A DNA stretch of 6,574 nucleotides from an uncultured Bacteroidales bacterium. GTDB taxonomy: Bacteria > Bacteroidota > Bacteroidia > Bacteroidales > P3. Location: NCBI GenBank assembly GCA_900319595.1, contig ONOZ01000060.1:1-6574 (forward strand). Reading direction: 5' to 3'. How positions within the stretch are numbered: the first letter of the stretch is position 1; every line of letters starts with the position of its first letter. Shown here piece after piece: positions 6,512 through 6,574 of this stretch. Both the position numbers and the translations under genes were made by a program. Below the pieces are notes generated by a model that saw only the letters and a list, made by a program, of their open reading frames with translations, was not told where the DNA came from and did not search any database.

Positions 6512-6574
6512 TTACTCTACCACCAATTTTTGAGTATTCTCACCTACCTTAATATAATAAACTCCTCTTTCAAA
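6512..6574 (-). CDS. C-terminal end of a type IX secretion cargo protein (type A sorting domain); 5' part lies beyond the right edge
   Basis: Reading leftward from 6574, twenty codons give FERGVYYIKVGENTQKLVVE, then TAA at 6514-6512. G-V-Y-Y-I-K-V followed by a short turn and Q-K-L-V-V-E at the extreme C-terminus is the hallmark end of the T9SS type A sorting domain. That domain directs proteins already in the periplasm across the outer membrane and is normally cleaved on export, with the cargo then often anchored to surface polysaccharide. Only this last pair of beta strands is present, so the passenger protein and its function are unknown. It is on the same strand as every other gene here. 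Confidence 0.8.
   Translation of the reverse strand, partial: FERGVYYIKVGENTQKLVVE

Overview
The window is AT-rich DNA from a member of the Bacteroidetes, most likely Bacteroidales. The evidence is an outer-membrane TonB-dependent receptor of the carboxypeptidase-regulatory-domain type, a type IX secretion (T9SS) sorting signal, a modular jelly-roll/FN3 surface protein, promoters of the Bacteroidetes form TTTG-N19/20-TAnnTTTG, and no Shine-Dalgarno sequences. I cannot name the genus from this sequence alone.

All genes lie on the minus strand. In transcription order (right to left) they are: (1) the last 20 codons of a T9SS cargo protein, 6574-6512; (2) a 6-phosphofructokinase whose active-site residues are of the pyrophosphate-dependent type, 6342-5107, with its own clear promoter; (3) a TviB/WbpA-like UDP-N-acetylhexosamine 6-dehydrogenase, 5033-3759, 73 bp downstream and probably co-transcribed; (4) an 837-residue TonB-dependent receptor, 3670-1157, closed by a good intrinsic terminator; (5) the first 315 codons of a secreted adhesin-like protein, 945-1, with its own promoter, running off the left end. 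Intergenic gaps are 73-211 bp, and no stretch over 300 bp lacks a gene. I see no RNA gene, CRISPR array or insertion sequence.

The genes do not form an obvious single pathway. The phosphofructokinase is central glycolysis. The dehydrogenase makes a UDP-uronic acid for surface glycan. The receptor and the two exported proteins are cell-envelope components. One speculative link is that the T9SS cargo-anchoring glycan, as known in Porphyromonas gingivalis, uses a linking sugar whose synthesis begins with a UDP-GlcNAc 6-dehydrogenase, and one such gene lies here near a confirmed T9SS cargo gene and a likely second one. I find no convincing undescribed system. The points most worth a second look are the PPi-type phosphofructokinase, the glycan/T9SS proximity, and palindromes overlapping promoter elements.
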